Positions 25,127 through 32,595 of a DNA stretch of 64,000 bases are shown in pieces. The notes under the pieces were generated by a model. The model was not told where the DNA came from. It did no database searches and saw nothing but the letters and a program-made list of their open reading frames with translations. The DNA is from Hymenobacter sp. BT559 (GTDB lineage Bacteria; Bacteroidota; Bacteroidia; Cytophagales; Hymenobacteraceae). The translations under genes and the position numbers were made by a program. The stretch is taken from positions 361,547 to 425,546 of the forward strand of contig NZ_JAELXV010000005.1 in NCBI RefSeq assembly GCF_016427535.1. The letters run 5' to 3'. Each line of letters starts with the position of its first letter. Position 1 is the first letter of the stretch.

Positions 25127-26605
25127 CTACAGTCGCTCGTGCACCTCGCGCAGCAGGCGCTCCATGGCATTGCGGGTAGCCTGGTCGTCGCCAGGAATGC
25201 TGTTGTTGAAGAACGTAACGGCCACCAGCCGACCGCTTTTGCAGCGCACGTAGCCCGCTAGGTTGCAGGTGTGAGTGAGGGTGCCGGTTTTGCCCCACAG
25301 CCAGGGTGCCTTGGGGGGGCCGGCTTCGAAGTAGCGGCGGCGCAGGGTACCCTGGCCTCCCCCGGCCGCCAGCAAGCTCAGCAGGCGGCGCTTGGGCACT
25401 TGCTGGTGCAGCCGCACCAGCAGCGCCGTGAGGGTGCGCGGCGTGAGCAGGTTCAGGCGCGATAACCCTGAGCCATCGACCCAGTCAGGGCGGTCGGGCA
25501 GGTCTTTCAGCTGGTTTTTGAGTAAATGCCGAATGGCTCGCGGCCCGCTCAGCGAGTCGCGGTACCCTAGGCGGCTGCTGGTCATCAGCAAGAGCTGCTC
25601 GGCCAAGAAGTTGTCGCTCACGCGCAGCATGCGGCGGTAGAGCGAGTCAGCGCGCAGTCCGCGCAGGGTGCGAATGCTGTCTTGGCCGGGGCGCGGGTGC
25701 CACCCGGTGCCCACAATGGCGCGGCGCAGGGTGTCGCCGAGCAGGCGCAGCAGCAGCTGGCGGCTGGTGCGGTAGGGCACCTCATCTATCCACTTTTTGC
25801 TACCTAGGCGGTAGGTAAAGCGGTTTTCGAGCGGCGCCCGGTACACGTGCATCTCGTCGTCCTGATCGGGTGAGAGGCGAAAGTCGGGGCCGGCGGCCGC
25901 CGTGAGCGGCGCAAAGGCCCGCGGAAACACCCGCACCCGCTGCGGCAGCGCCTGGGCTGGCGCCCCCGGCCTAGGGCGCACCACCTGCGGCGCGCTGGCG
26001 TAGAAGCGCACCGTATTGCCGTAGAGCGGAAACGCCGTGCGCTCGGGTTGAAAGTAGTAGTTAAAATCGTCCCAGGTCCAGCCGGGGCCGTAGGCGGGCA
26101 CGGTCGCGATGTCGCAGTATGCCAGCAGCTTCTCGGGCCGATTGGCCAAGAAGGTGTAGGCCCGGCGCGAGGGCACGTCGCCGTGCAGCAGCGTGGGGTC
26201 GCCGGTGCCTTGGAAGAACAGCGTGTCGCCTCGTGAGAAGTAGCGCAGGCTGGGCAGCGAGTCGGGCAGCAGCGCCAGGCCCGCGTAGAGGCTCAGCAGC
26301 TTCATGGTGCTGGCGGGCGTGAAGTATTTGGCCTCGTTGTAGCCAAACAGCGCTTCGCCGGTGGTGGCATCGGCCAGGGCCACGCCTACCTGCTGGCGGC
26401 GCAGCGTGCGGCTGCTGTCGAGCTGCTGGCGCAGCCAGGGCATGTCGGCGCGGCCGGTGGCCGAGTCCGTTACGATGGCGGGCGGCACGGGCGGCGTAGT
26501 AGTGGTTTGGCCGCAGGCAGTAGTGAGCGAGAGCAGCGCTAGCGCAAACAGCGCCAGGGGGCGCCGGCCCTGGCCGCGAATAGTAGAAACAAGCAAAGTA
26601 GGCAC
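25127..26605 (-). CDS. dacB: D-alanyl-D-alanine carboxypeptidase/endopeptidase (PBP4, peptidase S13)
   Basis: This 492-residue penicillin-binding protein trims or cleaves peptidoglycan peptides in the periplasm. The three active-site motifs are present: SxxK in FTPASTMKLLSLYAG (about residue 98), SDN in RVSDNFLAEQLL (about 331), and KTG in WGKTGTLTHTCNLAGY (about 440). The N-terminus ends in LTTACGQ, a lipobox, so it is probably a membrane-anchored lipoprotein. The large insertion between the first two motifs is typical of S13 enzymes. It is monocistronic. Confidence 0.92.
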   Translation of the reverse strand: MPTLLVSTIRGQGRRPLALFALALLSLTTACGQTTTTPPVPPAIVTDSATGRADMPWLRQQLDSSRTLRRQQVGVALADATTGEALFGYNEAKYFTPASTMKLLSLYAGLALLPDSLPSLRYFSRGDTLFFQGTGDPTLLHGDVPSRRAYTFLANRPEKLLAYCDIATVPAYGPGWTWDDFNYYFQPERTAFPLYGNTVRFYASAPQVVRPRPGAPAQALPQRVRVFPRAFAPLTAAAGPDFRLSPDQDDEMHVYRAPLENRFTYRLGSKKWIDEVPYRTSRQLLLRLLGDTLRRAIVGTGWHPRPGQDSIRTLRGLRADSLYRRMLRVSDNFLAEQLLLMTSSRLGYRDSLSGPRAIRHLLKNQLKDLPDRPDWVDGSGLSRLNLLTPRTLTALLVRLHQQVPKRRLLSLLAAGGGQGTLRRRYFEAGPPKAPWLWGKTGTLTHTCNLAGYVRCKSGRLVAVTFFNNSIPGDDQATRNAMERLLREVHERL

Positions 26606-26762
26606 AGCCGCAACTTAAGCAGAAACCGCCCAGCACGCGCCTAGGTAGGGCTGCCCAGGCTGCACCCAGCCAAGTGGGCTTACTACGCCAGACCTGGCAC
26701 AAATACAATTTTAGCTACGCATTGTGGCATAACCAGCCGCTTGGTTTGGCTGGGCCAATGCC

Positions 26763-26785
26763 GTACCTACCTTTGATGTACGTAC
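26763..26785. promoter_or_regulatory. 23-bp operator-like element upstream of the unknown 26836 gene
   Basis: This is the same pattern as upstream of azoR: GTACnTAC at each end and a core TTTnATGTAC, with 19 of 23 positions identical. TACCTTTG inside it (26768-26775) matches the -7 box TAnnTTTG for rightward transcription. A repressor bound here would cover the promoter of the gene at 26836. Confidence 0.6.
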
Positions 26786-26835
26786 TTTTTAGTAGCGCTA
26801 TTGATTTGCTGGTTCAATAGCTCCTTTCTCATTAT

Positions 26836-27582
26836 ATGGAGAAAATCCTTACCCAATCGGAATTTGACACCATAGCCGGGGCCTGGACTACTTTTATTCA
26901 AGGCGCCTCGCCCACCGAGGTGCAGGCGCTTTTTCAGGCTGCCCCTCCCGCCACCAACCAGTACCAGCTCAGCGCCAGCTTTAGCCTAGCGGGCACTGCC
27001 ACCAACCCGAGCTACCTGGTGGCCATGCTTTCTACGCCGGGCATTGCCCAGGTAGCGGCGCGCTTTGTGCTGCTGTCCCCCGCCGAGGCGGGCGCCGGTA
27101 CGCCGGCCGCGCCGCGCTTTCGGCTGGTGCTCTACGCCGCCGACCAGCGGGGAGCGCGCCTATCGGCCTATTACCAAAGCGATGCCACCTGGCAAACCAT
27201 CGCGCCCCAGCAGCTCACGGCCATTGGGGGCCTGGTGCCCTACAACATGGTCAAAGGCTGGCTTAATGGTTGGGCCATCGCGGCCACCACGCAGCAATTG
27301 CAGCCGGCGCTGTTTAATACCGCCTACGGGCCACTGCAAGGCTACAATTTCGACCTAGGCGACTTTTTAGACCCACTGTTCGCGGCGAAGACCTTCACCG
27401 ACCAGCGCCTATTTCTACGCTTTGGGCTGAAAACCTACTATCCCGCCTACCCCGAAAGCCTAGCCGCCCCGGCCCAGACGTTTGGGCTGGTGGTGCGCCT
27501 GTACTCGCCCAGCGAGGAGGCCGATGGTGCCGAGCTAAGCGGGCCGTCTTACGATATGTCGTTGCAAGTGCCCCCTGGCTAA
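26836..27582 (+). CDS. Hypothetical protein, function unknown
   Basis: This is a 248-residue protein that I cannot place in a family. It has no signal peptide or membrane helix. The N-terminus is helical (MEKILTQSEFDTIAGAWTTFI). The rest alternates beta-strand-like segments (FRLVLYAADQRGARLSAYYQS, RLFLRFGLKTYYPAYPE, FGLVVRLYSPSEE). It is preceded by an operator-like element shared with azoR, so it may belong to a stress or xenobiotic response regulon. The next gene starts 45 bp downstream and may be co-transcribed. Confidence 0.6.
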   Translation: MEKILTQSEFDTIAGAWTTFIQGASPTEVQALFQAAPPATNQYQLSASFSLAGTATNPSYLVAMLSTPGIAQVAARFVLLSPAEAGAGTPAAPRFRLVLYAADQRGARLSAYYQSDATWQTIAPQQLTAIGGLVPYNMVKGWLNGWAIAATTQQLQPALFNTAYGPLQGYNFDLGDFLDPLFAAKTFTDQRLFLRFGLKTYYPAYPESLAAPAQTFGLVVRLYSPSEEADGAELSGPSYDMSLQVPPG

Positions 27583-27626
27583 CCGCCAAGTGATAAACGT
27601 TTGCCTAATGCCCTACACGCACTATT

Positions 27627-28331
27627 ATGCTTAAAGAGGTTCTCAGAGTTTTTGCTGAGCTTACTATTAGTCCCGTAATTATAGCGAGCATACTTGGTTT
27701 GGTCCGTTACAAGCGGCTACCTCTTGGCCTACGTTGGCTCACGCTGCTGGCCTGCTTCGATGTACTAATGGAAGTAACTTCAATGCTGATAGTTACACTA
27801 CCAGGAGTACGCAGTAATCTCTTTCTGCTACCCGTTATCGCCGTCGGTGAGGTAGCCCTGTTAGCCTTGGCATATCGCCCGGTGCTGCAGTCGGCCGCTT
27901 TCAACAAAGCACTACCCTGGGCGCTGGGATTATTCAGCGCTTATGCGTTGTTTATCAGCTTCAGCCAGCTCGGGGTAGTGGGCCACGCGGTTGGCCTAGA
28001 AATCATTGGCGACTTACTTACCATCGGCATTGCAGGGCTTTATTTTCGCAAGCTGCTCAACGAGTTGCACATCGAGCACCTGCGCCGCGACCCTTTCTTT
28101 TGGGTATCGGCGGCCCTCTTGGTGCATGGGTTAGGCAATTTGCTTATTTCCTTGTTTAGCAACTACTTGCTTAAGCACTATTCTGTGCAGTTTCAGCTAA
28201 TTATTATGTGGGGTGTGCGCAATCTCTTCAATGTGCTGCTCTATATATCTTACTGCGTGGCCTTGTGGCTGCGCCCAGCAAAAGAGCCGATAGCCGTGGA
28301 TAGCCTAGGCGCCCCACGCAGCGCATGGTAA
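27627..28331 (+). CDS. Multi-spanning membrane protein, first of a paralogous pair
   Basis: This 234-residue protein has about seven predicted transmembrane helices and short loops (for example LYFRKLLNELHIEHLRRDPFFWVSAALLVHGLG). Family unknown. It is clearly homologous to the next protein; shared signatures are LALAYR.VL.SAAF..ALPW.LGLFS.YAL and GLYFRKLL.EL. The stop codon overlaps the next start in ATGGTAA. With the following kinase and response regulator, it is a good candidate for a separate membrane sensor subunit. Confidence 0.8.
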   Translation: MLKEVLRVFAELTISPVIIASILGLVRYKRLPLGLRWLTLLACFDVLMEVTSMLIVTLPGVRSNLFLLPVIAVGEVALLALAYRPVLQSAAFNKALPWALGLFSAYALFISFSQLGVVGHAVGLEIIGDLLTIGIAGLYFRKLLNELHIEHLRRDPFFWVSAALLVHGLGNLLISLFSNYLLKHYSVQFQLIIMWGVRNLFNVLLYISYCVALWLRPAKEPIAVDSLGAPRSAW

Positions 28332-28987
28332 CTCCCACATTTTACCTAGCCCTAGATTGGCTAACCGTGGCCGTTATCATCTTAGCCAGCCTCGTTGGGG
28401 CAGTACGCTTTCGCCAGCTGCCACCCAGCCTGCGCTACCTCACCTTGTTTGCGAGCTTTGAGGTATTTACCGAGCTACTTTCCAGATCCTTAATACGGGT
28501 ATTTCATCTAAAGTCTAACCTCTTTCTGATACCCATTGCCGCCATTGGGGAGGTGGGGCTGTTGGCCCTGGCCTACCGCCAGGTGCTGCGTTCGGCGGCG
28601 TTTGGCAGGGCCCTGCCATGGGTCCTAGGTCTGTTTAGCAGCTACGCCCTGCTCGAAGCGCTGGCCGGGCTGGGCACCGTGCGCTTCGCCCCCACCGTGC
28701 AGGTTAGCACCGACCTGCTGATGCTAGGCTTCGCCGGCTTATACTTTCGCAAGCTGCTTCATGAACTGCAAGTCAATGAATTGCGGCACGAGCCTTTCTT
28801 TTGGATGTCGGCCGGAATGATTATTTACGCCCTGGGCGACTTGCAAATCGCCTTATTCAGCAACTATCTGCTACTTCACAGCTCGCTCCAGCTCCAGCGC
28901 CTAGTCATTGTCGAAGTGCACTTATTCTTACTTCTCATCTTCTACAGCGGCTGCGGCCTGGCCTTATGGATGCGCCCGCAGAAGTAG
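28325..28987 (+). CDS. Multi-spanning membrane protein, second of a paralogous pair
   Basis: This 220-residue protein with about seven predicted transmembrane helices is a tandem paralogue of the upstream gene. It keeps the same segments (VRFRQLPPSLRYLTLFASFEVFTELLSRSL, VGLLALAYRQVLRSAAFGRALPWVLGLFSSYALL, AGLYFRKLLHELQ). It overlaps the upstream gene by 7 nt and the downstream histidine kinase by 22 nt, so the three must be translated from one mRNA. It probably forms, with its paralogue, a membrane module that signals to the kinase. The ligand is unknown. Confidence 0.8.
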   Translation: MVTPTFYLALDWLTVAVIILASLVGAVRFRQLPPSLRYLTLFASFEVFTELLSRSLIRVFHLKSNLFLIPIAAIGEVGLLALAYRQVLRSAAFGRALPWVLGLFSSYALLEALAGLGTVRFAPTVQVSTDLLMLGFAGLYFRKLLHELQVNELRHEPFFWMSAGMIIYALGDLQIALFSNYLLLHSSLQLQRLVIVEVHLFLLLIFYSGCGLALWMRPQK

Positions 28988-29775
28988 AGTTTGGGCAGCT
29001 GCTGCTCGGCGGCATTGGGCTGATGCTGCTGGCAGCCGGGCTGCTGGTGGTGTTCGTAGTCACGTACCAGAAGCGCTTGCTGCGGCAGCAGCTGGCTCTG
29101 CGCACCGCCGAAGCCGAGTACCAGCAGCAGCTACTCGCCGCCGTGATAGAGGCACAAGAGCACGAGCGTGAGCGCATCGGCCGCGACTTGCATGATGGTA
29201 TCGGCTCGACCATCGCCACGGCCAAAATGCTGGTCAACCGCCTCGAAAGCAACCAGCCCACCGACAACCGCCCCGAGCTATTCGGCATGGTGAAGGAAAT
29301 CATGGGCGCTGCCGTGCACGACGTGCGCAGCATTTCGCACTCGCTCTTCCCTGCCGTGCTGGCCCGCTACGGCCTCGCCGACGCCCTGCAGCACTTAGTA
29401 GATGTAAGCAACGAAACCGGCACCCTCGACATTGAACTCGAAGCGGATTACCCGCAGCCACTACCACTGGCTCAGGAGCTGGCCCTCTACCGCATTTGCC
29501 AGGAGCTCATTCACAATGCTCTTAAGCACGCCCGCGGCGCCACCCGCCTCGATGTGCTGCTGCGCCAGCGCGGCCCGCTGCTCACGCTAGTGGTCGAGGA
29601 CGACGGCCCCGGCTTCGACCCCACCCACCTAGGCCCCGATGGCCAGCCCGCCACCAAGGGCGCCGGCCTGCGCAGCATCGACGTGCGCGTGCAGCTGCTG
29701 CAAGCCCGGCTGCGCCAGCAGTCGGCCCCCGGCCAGGGCGTGCGCACCGTGGTAGAAGTTACCTCGCCGGTGTAG
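28966..29775 (+). CDS. NarL-family sensor histidine kinase (HisKA_3)
   Basis: This is a 269-residue kinase. One N-terminal membrane helix (about 10-33) is followed by a coiled-coil stretch (35-65). The dimerisation/phosphoacceptor domain carries ERERIGRDLHDGIGS, with His76 as the likely phosphorylation site. The HATPase_c domain shows ELIHNALKHARGATRL (N box) and VVEDDGPGFD (G1 box), then KGAGLRSIDVRVQLL. It has no extracellular sensor domain of its own, so the sensing role is probably supplied by the two overlapping membrane proteins. The ATG at 28966 is chosen because earlier starts in the frame lie deep inside the upstream gene. Confidence 0.9.
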   Translation: MDAPAEVEFGQLLLGGIGLMLLAAGLLVVFVVTYQKRLLRQQLALRTAEAEYQQQLLAAVIEAQEHERERIGRDLHDGIGSTIATAKMLVNRLESNQPTDNRPELFGMVKEIMGAAVHDVRSISHSLFPAVLARYGLADALQHLVDVSNETGTLDIELEADYPQPLPLAQELALYRICQELIHNALKHARGATRLDVLLRQRGPLLTLVVEDDGPGFDPTHLGPDGQPATKGAGLRSIDVRVQLLQARLRQQSAPGQGVRTVVEVTSPV

Positions 29776-29832
29776 TGGCCATTAGCTGGTCTGTGCACGT
29801 ACTACTTGCCCCACGCTGCCCTCTCTCCTCTT

Positions 29833-30501
29833 ATGGCTACTATTACTACTCCGGTGCAAATAGCGCTGCTCGACGACCACCCGCTGTTTCGGCAGGGCAT
29901 GCGCTACATCTTGCAGACGCTGCCTTATGTGGAGTCGGTGGTCGAGGCCGCCGAGTTTGGCGAGCTGCTAGCGCTGTGCCGCCAACGCCTGCCCGATGTG
30001 CTACTGCTCGACCTGCAAATGCCCGGCATGGATGGCCCCGAAGTGGCGCAGCAGCTCCTAGGTGAGTTTCCTGACCTCAAAATCATCGTGCTCTCGATGT
30101 TCTCGGCCGACAAATTCATCACCCAGATGATGAAGCTGGGCGCCCGCAGTTACCTGCCCAAAGACGTAGACCAGCCACAGCTCGTCCAGGCCCTCGAAGA
30201 CGTGCTTACCACGGGCCATCACTTCACCGAGCGCGTATCGAAAGCCATGCTGCGCGGCGTGCAGCAGCCCTCCCGCCCCACCTCACTTAGCCTTACTGAG
30301 GAGATACATTTTACTCCGCGCGAGCTCGATGTGCTGCGCCTCATTTGCGAGGGCCGGCCCACGGCCGATATTGCCGAGCAGCTTTTTCTGGGCCGCCGCA
30401 CCGTGGAGGGCCACCGCCAGCGCCTACTCGAAAAAACCGGCGCCGCCAATGCGGCCGGCTTGGTAGTATATGCCGTGCGCCACGGCCTACTTGACACCTA
30501 G
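29833..30501 (+). CDS. LuxR/NarL-family response regulator
   Basis: This is a 222-residue regulator. The receiver domain has ALLDDHPLFRQG (acidic pair), the phosphoacceptor Asp60 in VLLLDLQMPG, and Lys in SYLPKDVDQPQL. The C-terminal LuxR-type helix-turn-helix reads FTPRELDVLRLICEGRPTADIAEQLFLGRRTVEGHRQRLLEKTGA. It is the partner of the kinase that ends 57 bp upstream. An ATG at 29833 is used in preference to a TTG at 29806. Palindromes just downstream of its stop codon could be its own target. Confidence 0.92.
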   Translation: MATITTPVQIALLDDHPLFRQGMRYILQTLPYVESVVEAAEFGELLALCRQRLPDVLLLDLQMPGMDGPEVAQQLLGEFPDLKIIVLSMFSADKFITQMMKLGARSYLPKDVDQPQLVQALEDVLTTGHHFTERVSKAMLRGVQQPSRPTSLSLTEEIHFTPRELDVLRLICEGRPTADIAEQLFLGRRTVEGHRQRLLEKTGAANAAGLVVYAVRHGLLDT

Positions 30502-30506
30502 GCGGC

Positions 30507-30552
30507 ACCCCCGTAAAAATACGGGGGTCAAAAAAAGCGTAGAACTACGCTA
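30507..30552. promoter_or_regulatory. Two palindromes downstream of the response regulator gene
   Basis: ACCCCCGTA and TACGGGGGT are inverted around AAAA at 30507-30528. AGCGTAG and CTACGCT are inverted around AA at 30536-30551. The T-runs expected of a terminator are absent on both strands. They precede a short transcribed-looking region (CACTTTTG at about 30575-30582 resembles a -7 box) that ends in a real terminator. This fits an operator, possibly for the adjacent response regulator. Confidence 0.45.
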
Positions 30553-30634
30553 AAACCCCGATAGACACAGGAGCCACTTTTGCAGCGCAAATGCCTGGTC
30601 ACGGCAGGTGCGTACTGCTCTCTCCTTCTTTCCT

Positions 30635-30670
30635 ATGAAGACAGGCCTAGCCTTCTCCTTTACCGGTTAG
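30635..30670 (+). CDS. Very short ORF (11 codons) in a putative small transcript
   Basis: ATG at 30635 opens a frame coding MKTGLAFSFTG and stopping at 30668-30670. It lies between a possible promoter near 30580 and a terminator at 30732-30789. A TCTCTCCTTCTTTCCT stretch precedes it rather than a Shine-Dalgarno sequence. It may be a small peptide, or chance within a small RNA. It is weakly supported on its own. Confidence 0.2.
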   Translation: MKTGLAFSFTG

Positions 30671-30731
30671 CCACCCTCGTACTTTCTGCCTACTGGCCAT
30701 CGGGCCATTGAAAACTACTTAGCTTGCCAGC

Positions 30732-30789
30732 CCCGCCGGGGCCTCTTGCCACTCACCTAAGTAGCAGGAGGCTCCGGCGGGTCTTTTTT
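30732..30789 (+). terminator. Intrinsic terminator of a short transcript
   Basis: CCCGCCGG (30732-30739) pairs with CCGGCGGG (30774-30781). The stem continues with GGCCTCTTGC against GCAGGAGGCT (one G-U and minor mismatches) and is followed by TTTTTT at 30784-30789. A competing stem (CTACTTAG at about 30716 with CTAAGTAG at 30757-30764) overlaps its base. It faces right, away from any plus-strand gene for 1.8 kb, so it ends either the signalling operon or a separate small RNA. Confidence 0.75.
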
Positions 30790-30884
30790 GTGGCCAGCGT
30801 CCGCAGCGCCCCTGCAGGCAACGCCCTAGGTCGGGCACGGGAGCAATAACGGTACCAGTGCTCGGCCTAGGGCGCTACCAACGG

Positions 30885-32429
30885 CTATTTCATCGTCAGG
30901 AATTTCTGCTGCATCACATCCTGCACCGAGCGGCCCGACACCTTGCTTTCGAGCCATGAGATGATATCGAAGTACAGAAACGGCCGCCGGTCAAAGGGCC
31001 GGGAGGCTATTTCTTCCAGCTTGGTTTTTAGCTTACTGAACTCCTCGCGCAACTGGCTGGGGGCAATGTGGCCCGCCCGCCGCAAAAATCGAAATACCTC
31101 GACTTGCATGGGCTGCTGGTCATTCATCTTACCTAAGAAGTGGTACACCGAGCGCACTTGATATTCAAGCTCAGCATCTTGCCCATCCTCAAAGTGCGCT
31201 ACTAGGTTAAGGATACGCGCAAAGCACTGCAAATCCTCGCGCAAGCTCAAATCCTTTTGGTCGATAATGCGCGTTAAGTACTTGATAGCTTGCTTGTACT
31301 GTCCGCTACCAAAATACAGGCAAGCGATTTTGTAGTAGAACACCAGCGTGCGGTGCAGGTCGAGCTGCGACTTGTGCTCGCCCAGCTGCTCTAGCAGCTC
31401 CGGCACCATCTCAACCCCCTCCGTAAAGCGCGCCTCCAGAAAAACGGCATTGATGCGGTTGGTCCAGATATACTGAAACAGCAGTGCCTCGGTATTAGGC
31501 GTAGCCCGGCGCGTCTGGTTGGCACCAAAGTCCTCCAAAGCTTGCAGCACTTCCTTGAATTTACTATAATACAGCAAGTTGAATAAAGCTGCCAGTAAAT
31601 TGTGCAGGCCTTTGATGTAAAGCATCGTCTGGCTCTCTTTTAAATCGGGCTGCTGCTCAAACAGGTTTACCCACTTCTGCGCGTAGCGGTAGCACTCCCG
31701 AAACTCCTGGTTGATGGTGTGGTACCACACGTGCGCCTGGTAGAAATACAGCTTTTCCCAAAAGCCACTACCCCGGCCGATAGTGGCCGGCACGTGCGCC
31801 CGAAAATAGGCAGTAAACTGCTCGTGGTCAGCTTGGTTACGTGCGTGCCCAGTTTGCAGGTACAGTCCATACAGCCGCAGCGAGGCATTGGACAAGGCAT
31901 GCTGCTGCCCTAGGTGGGCCGCCGTGGCCGTAGCCTCGGCCGCCAGCGACTCGGCCCGGCCCTGCAAGCTCCGCGTGATATACTGCGACTCAATAAGCTT
32001 CTCAAAATCGATGGCAAGCAAGGCCACGTGCGGCAGCTCGGCCTGCTGGGCGGCTAGCTTCACGCGGGCCAGCATGCGCAGGGCCTGCTGATAAAAGCCT
32101 TTATTGTAGAGCACGCGGGCGTAGTCGAGTTGCTCGTGCAGCTGGATATCCAGGTTTTGGCCGGCGTGGTAGAGACGCAAGCTCGCCAGCAGCTGCTTGT
32201 ACAGATTAGCCTTGAGGTTGGCCAGCTGGGCGCGCTTGAGAGTGGGCACCTGTGTGAGCACGCGCTCCTCGTCGTGCAGCTCCTGCGCGTCAAAAGCATC
32301 GAAGAGTTGCAAGAATTTTAGTCCCTCGGTAGAGCCCTGGCGGTTGGCAAACAGCCGAAAATGACGCTTTTCGGACTGCGTTAAGGATTTTATGAGCTGA
32401 AAAACCGGGTCGCTGTTCTTATTTGGCAT
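30885..32429 (-). CDS. Conserved helical-repeat protein of unknown function
   Basis: This 514-residue protein is almost entirely alpha-helical and resembles TPR-like superhelical proteins: repeated pairs of helices such as YARVLYNKGFYQQALRMLARVKLAAQ and LYFGSGQYKQAIKYLTRII. The N-terminus MPNKNSDPVFQLIKSLTQSEKRHFRLFANRQG has no signal peptide, so it should be cytoplasmic. I know of no assigned function for this type of protein in Bacteroidota. Its start lies 167 bp from the divergent leuA. Many rare-looking AT-rich codons mark it as slightly less GC-rich than its neighbours. Confidence 0.75.
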   Translation of the reverse strand: MPNKNSDPVFQLIKSLTQSEKRHFRLFANRQGSTEGLKFLQLFDAFDAQELHDEERVLTQVPTLKRAQLANLKANLYKQLLASLRLYHAGQNLDIQLHEQLDYARVLYNKGFYQQALRMLARVKLAAQQAELPHVALLAIDFEKLIESQYITRSLQGRAESLAAEATATAAHLGQQHALSNASLRLYGLYLQTGHARNQADHEQFTAYFRAHVPATIGRGSGFWEKLYFYQAHVWYHTINQEFRECYRYAQKWVNLFEQQPDLKESQTMLYIKGLHNLLAALFNLLYYSKFKEVLQALEDFGANQTRRATPNTEALLFQYIWTNRINAVFLEARFTEGVEMVPELLEQLGEHKSQLDLHRTLVFYYKIACLYFGSGQYKQAIKYLTRIIDQKDLSLREDLQCFARILNLVAHFEDGQDAELEYQVRSVYHFLGKMNDQQPMQVEVFRFLRRAGHIAPSQLREEFSKLKTKLEEIASRPFDRRPFLYFDIISWLESKVSGRSVQDVMQQKFLTMK

Positions 32430-32595
32430 TGTAAAATACCGTCTTATAAACTTATGATTAGCAGAATATTATTGAAATAATCTGACCACTTGGAAATAGT
32501 AAAAAACATCAAAAAATGTTTTTTACACCTAGAAAAGTACTGGTACTTGCAGCGCAATAACAAAGCTGGCCCTGTGCTGGCAGGTTTCTACTCCT

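Noticed and set aside
32454..32480. Eight-codon ORF MISRILLK upstream of leuA as a leucine leader peptide
   Set aside because: Too few control codons, and the only nearby hairpin (GTAAAAAACAT/ATGTTTTTTAC, about 32498-32525) is AT-rich and lacks a GC stem. It is not comparable with the ilv attenuators.
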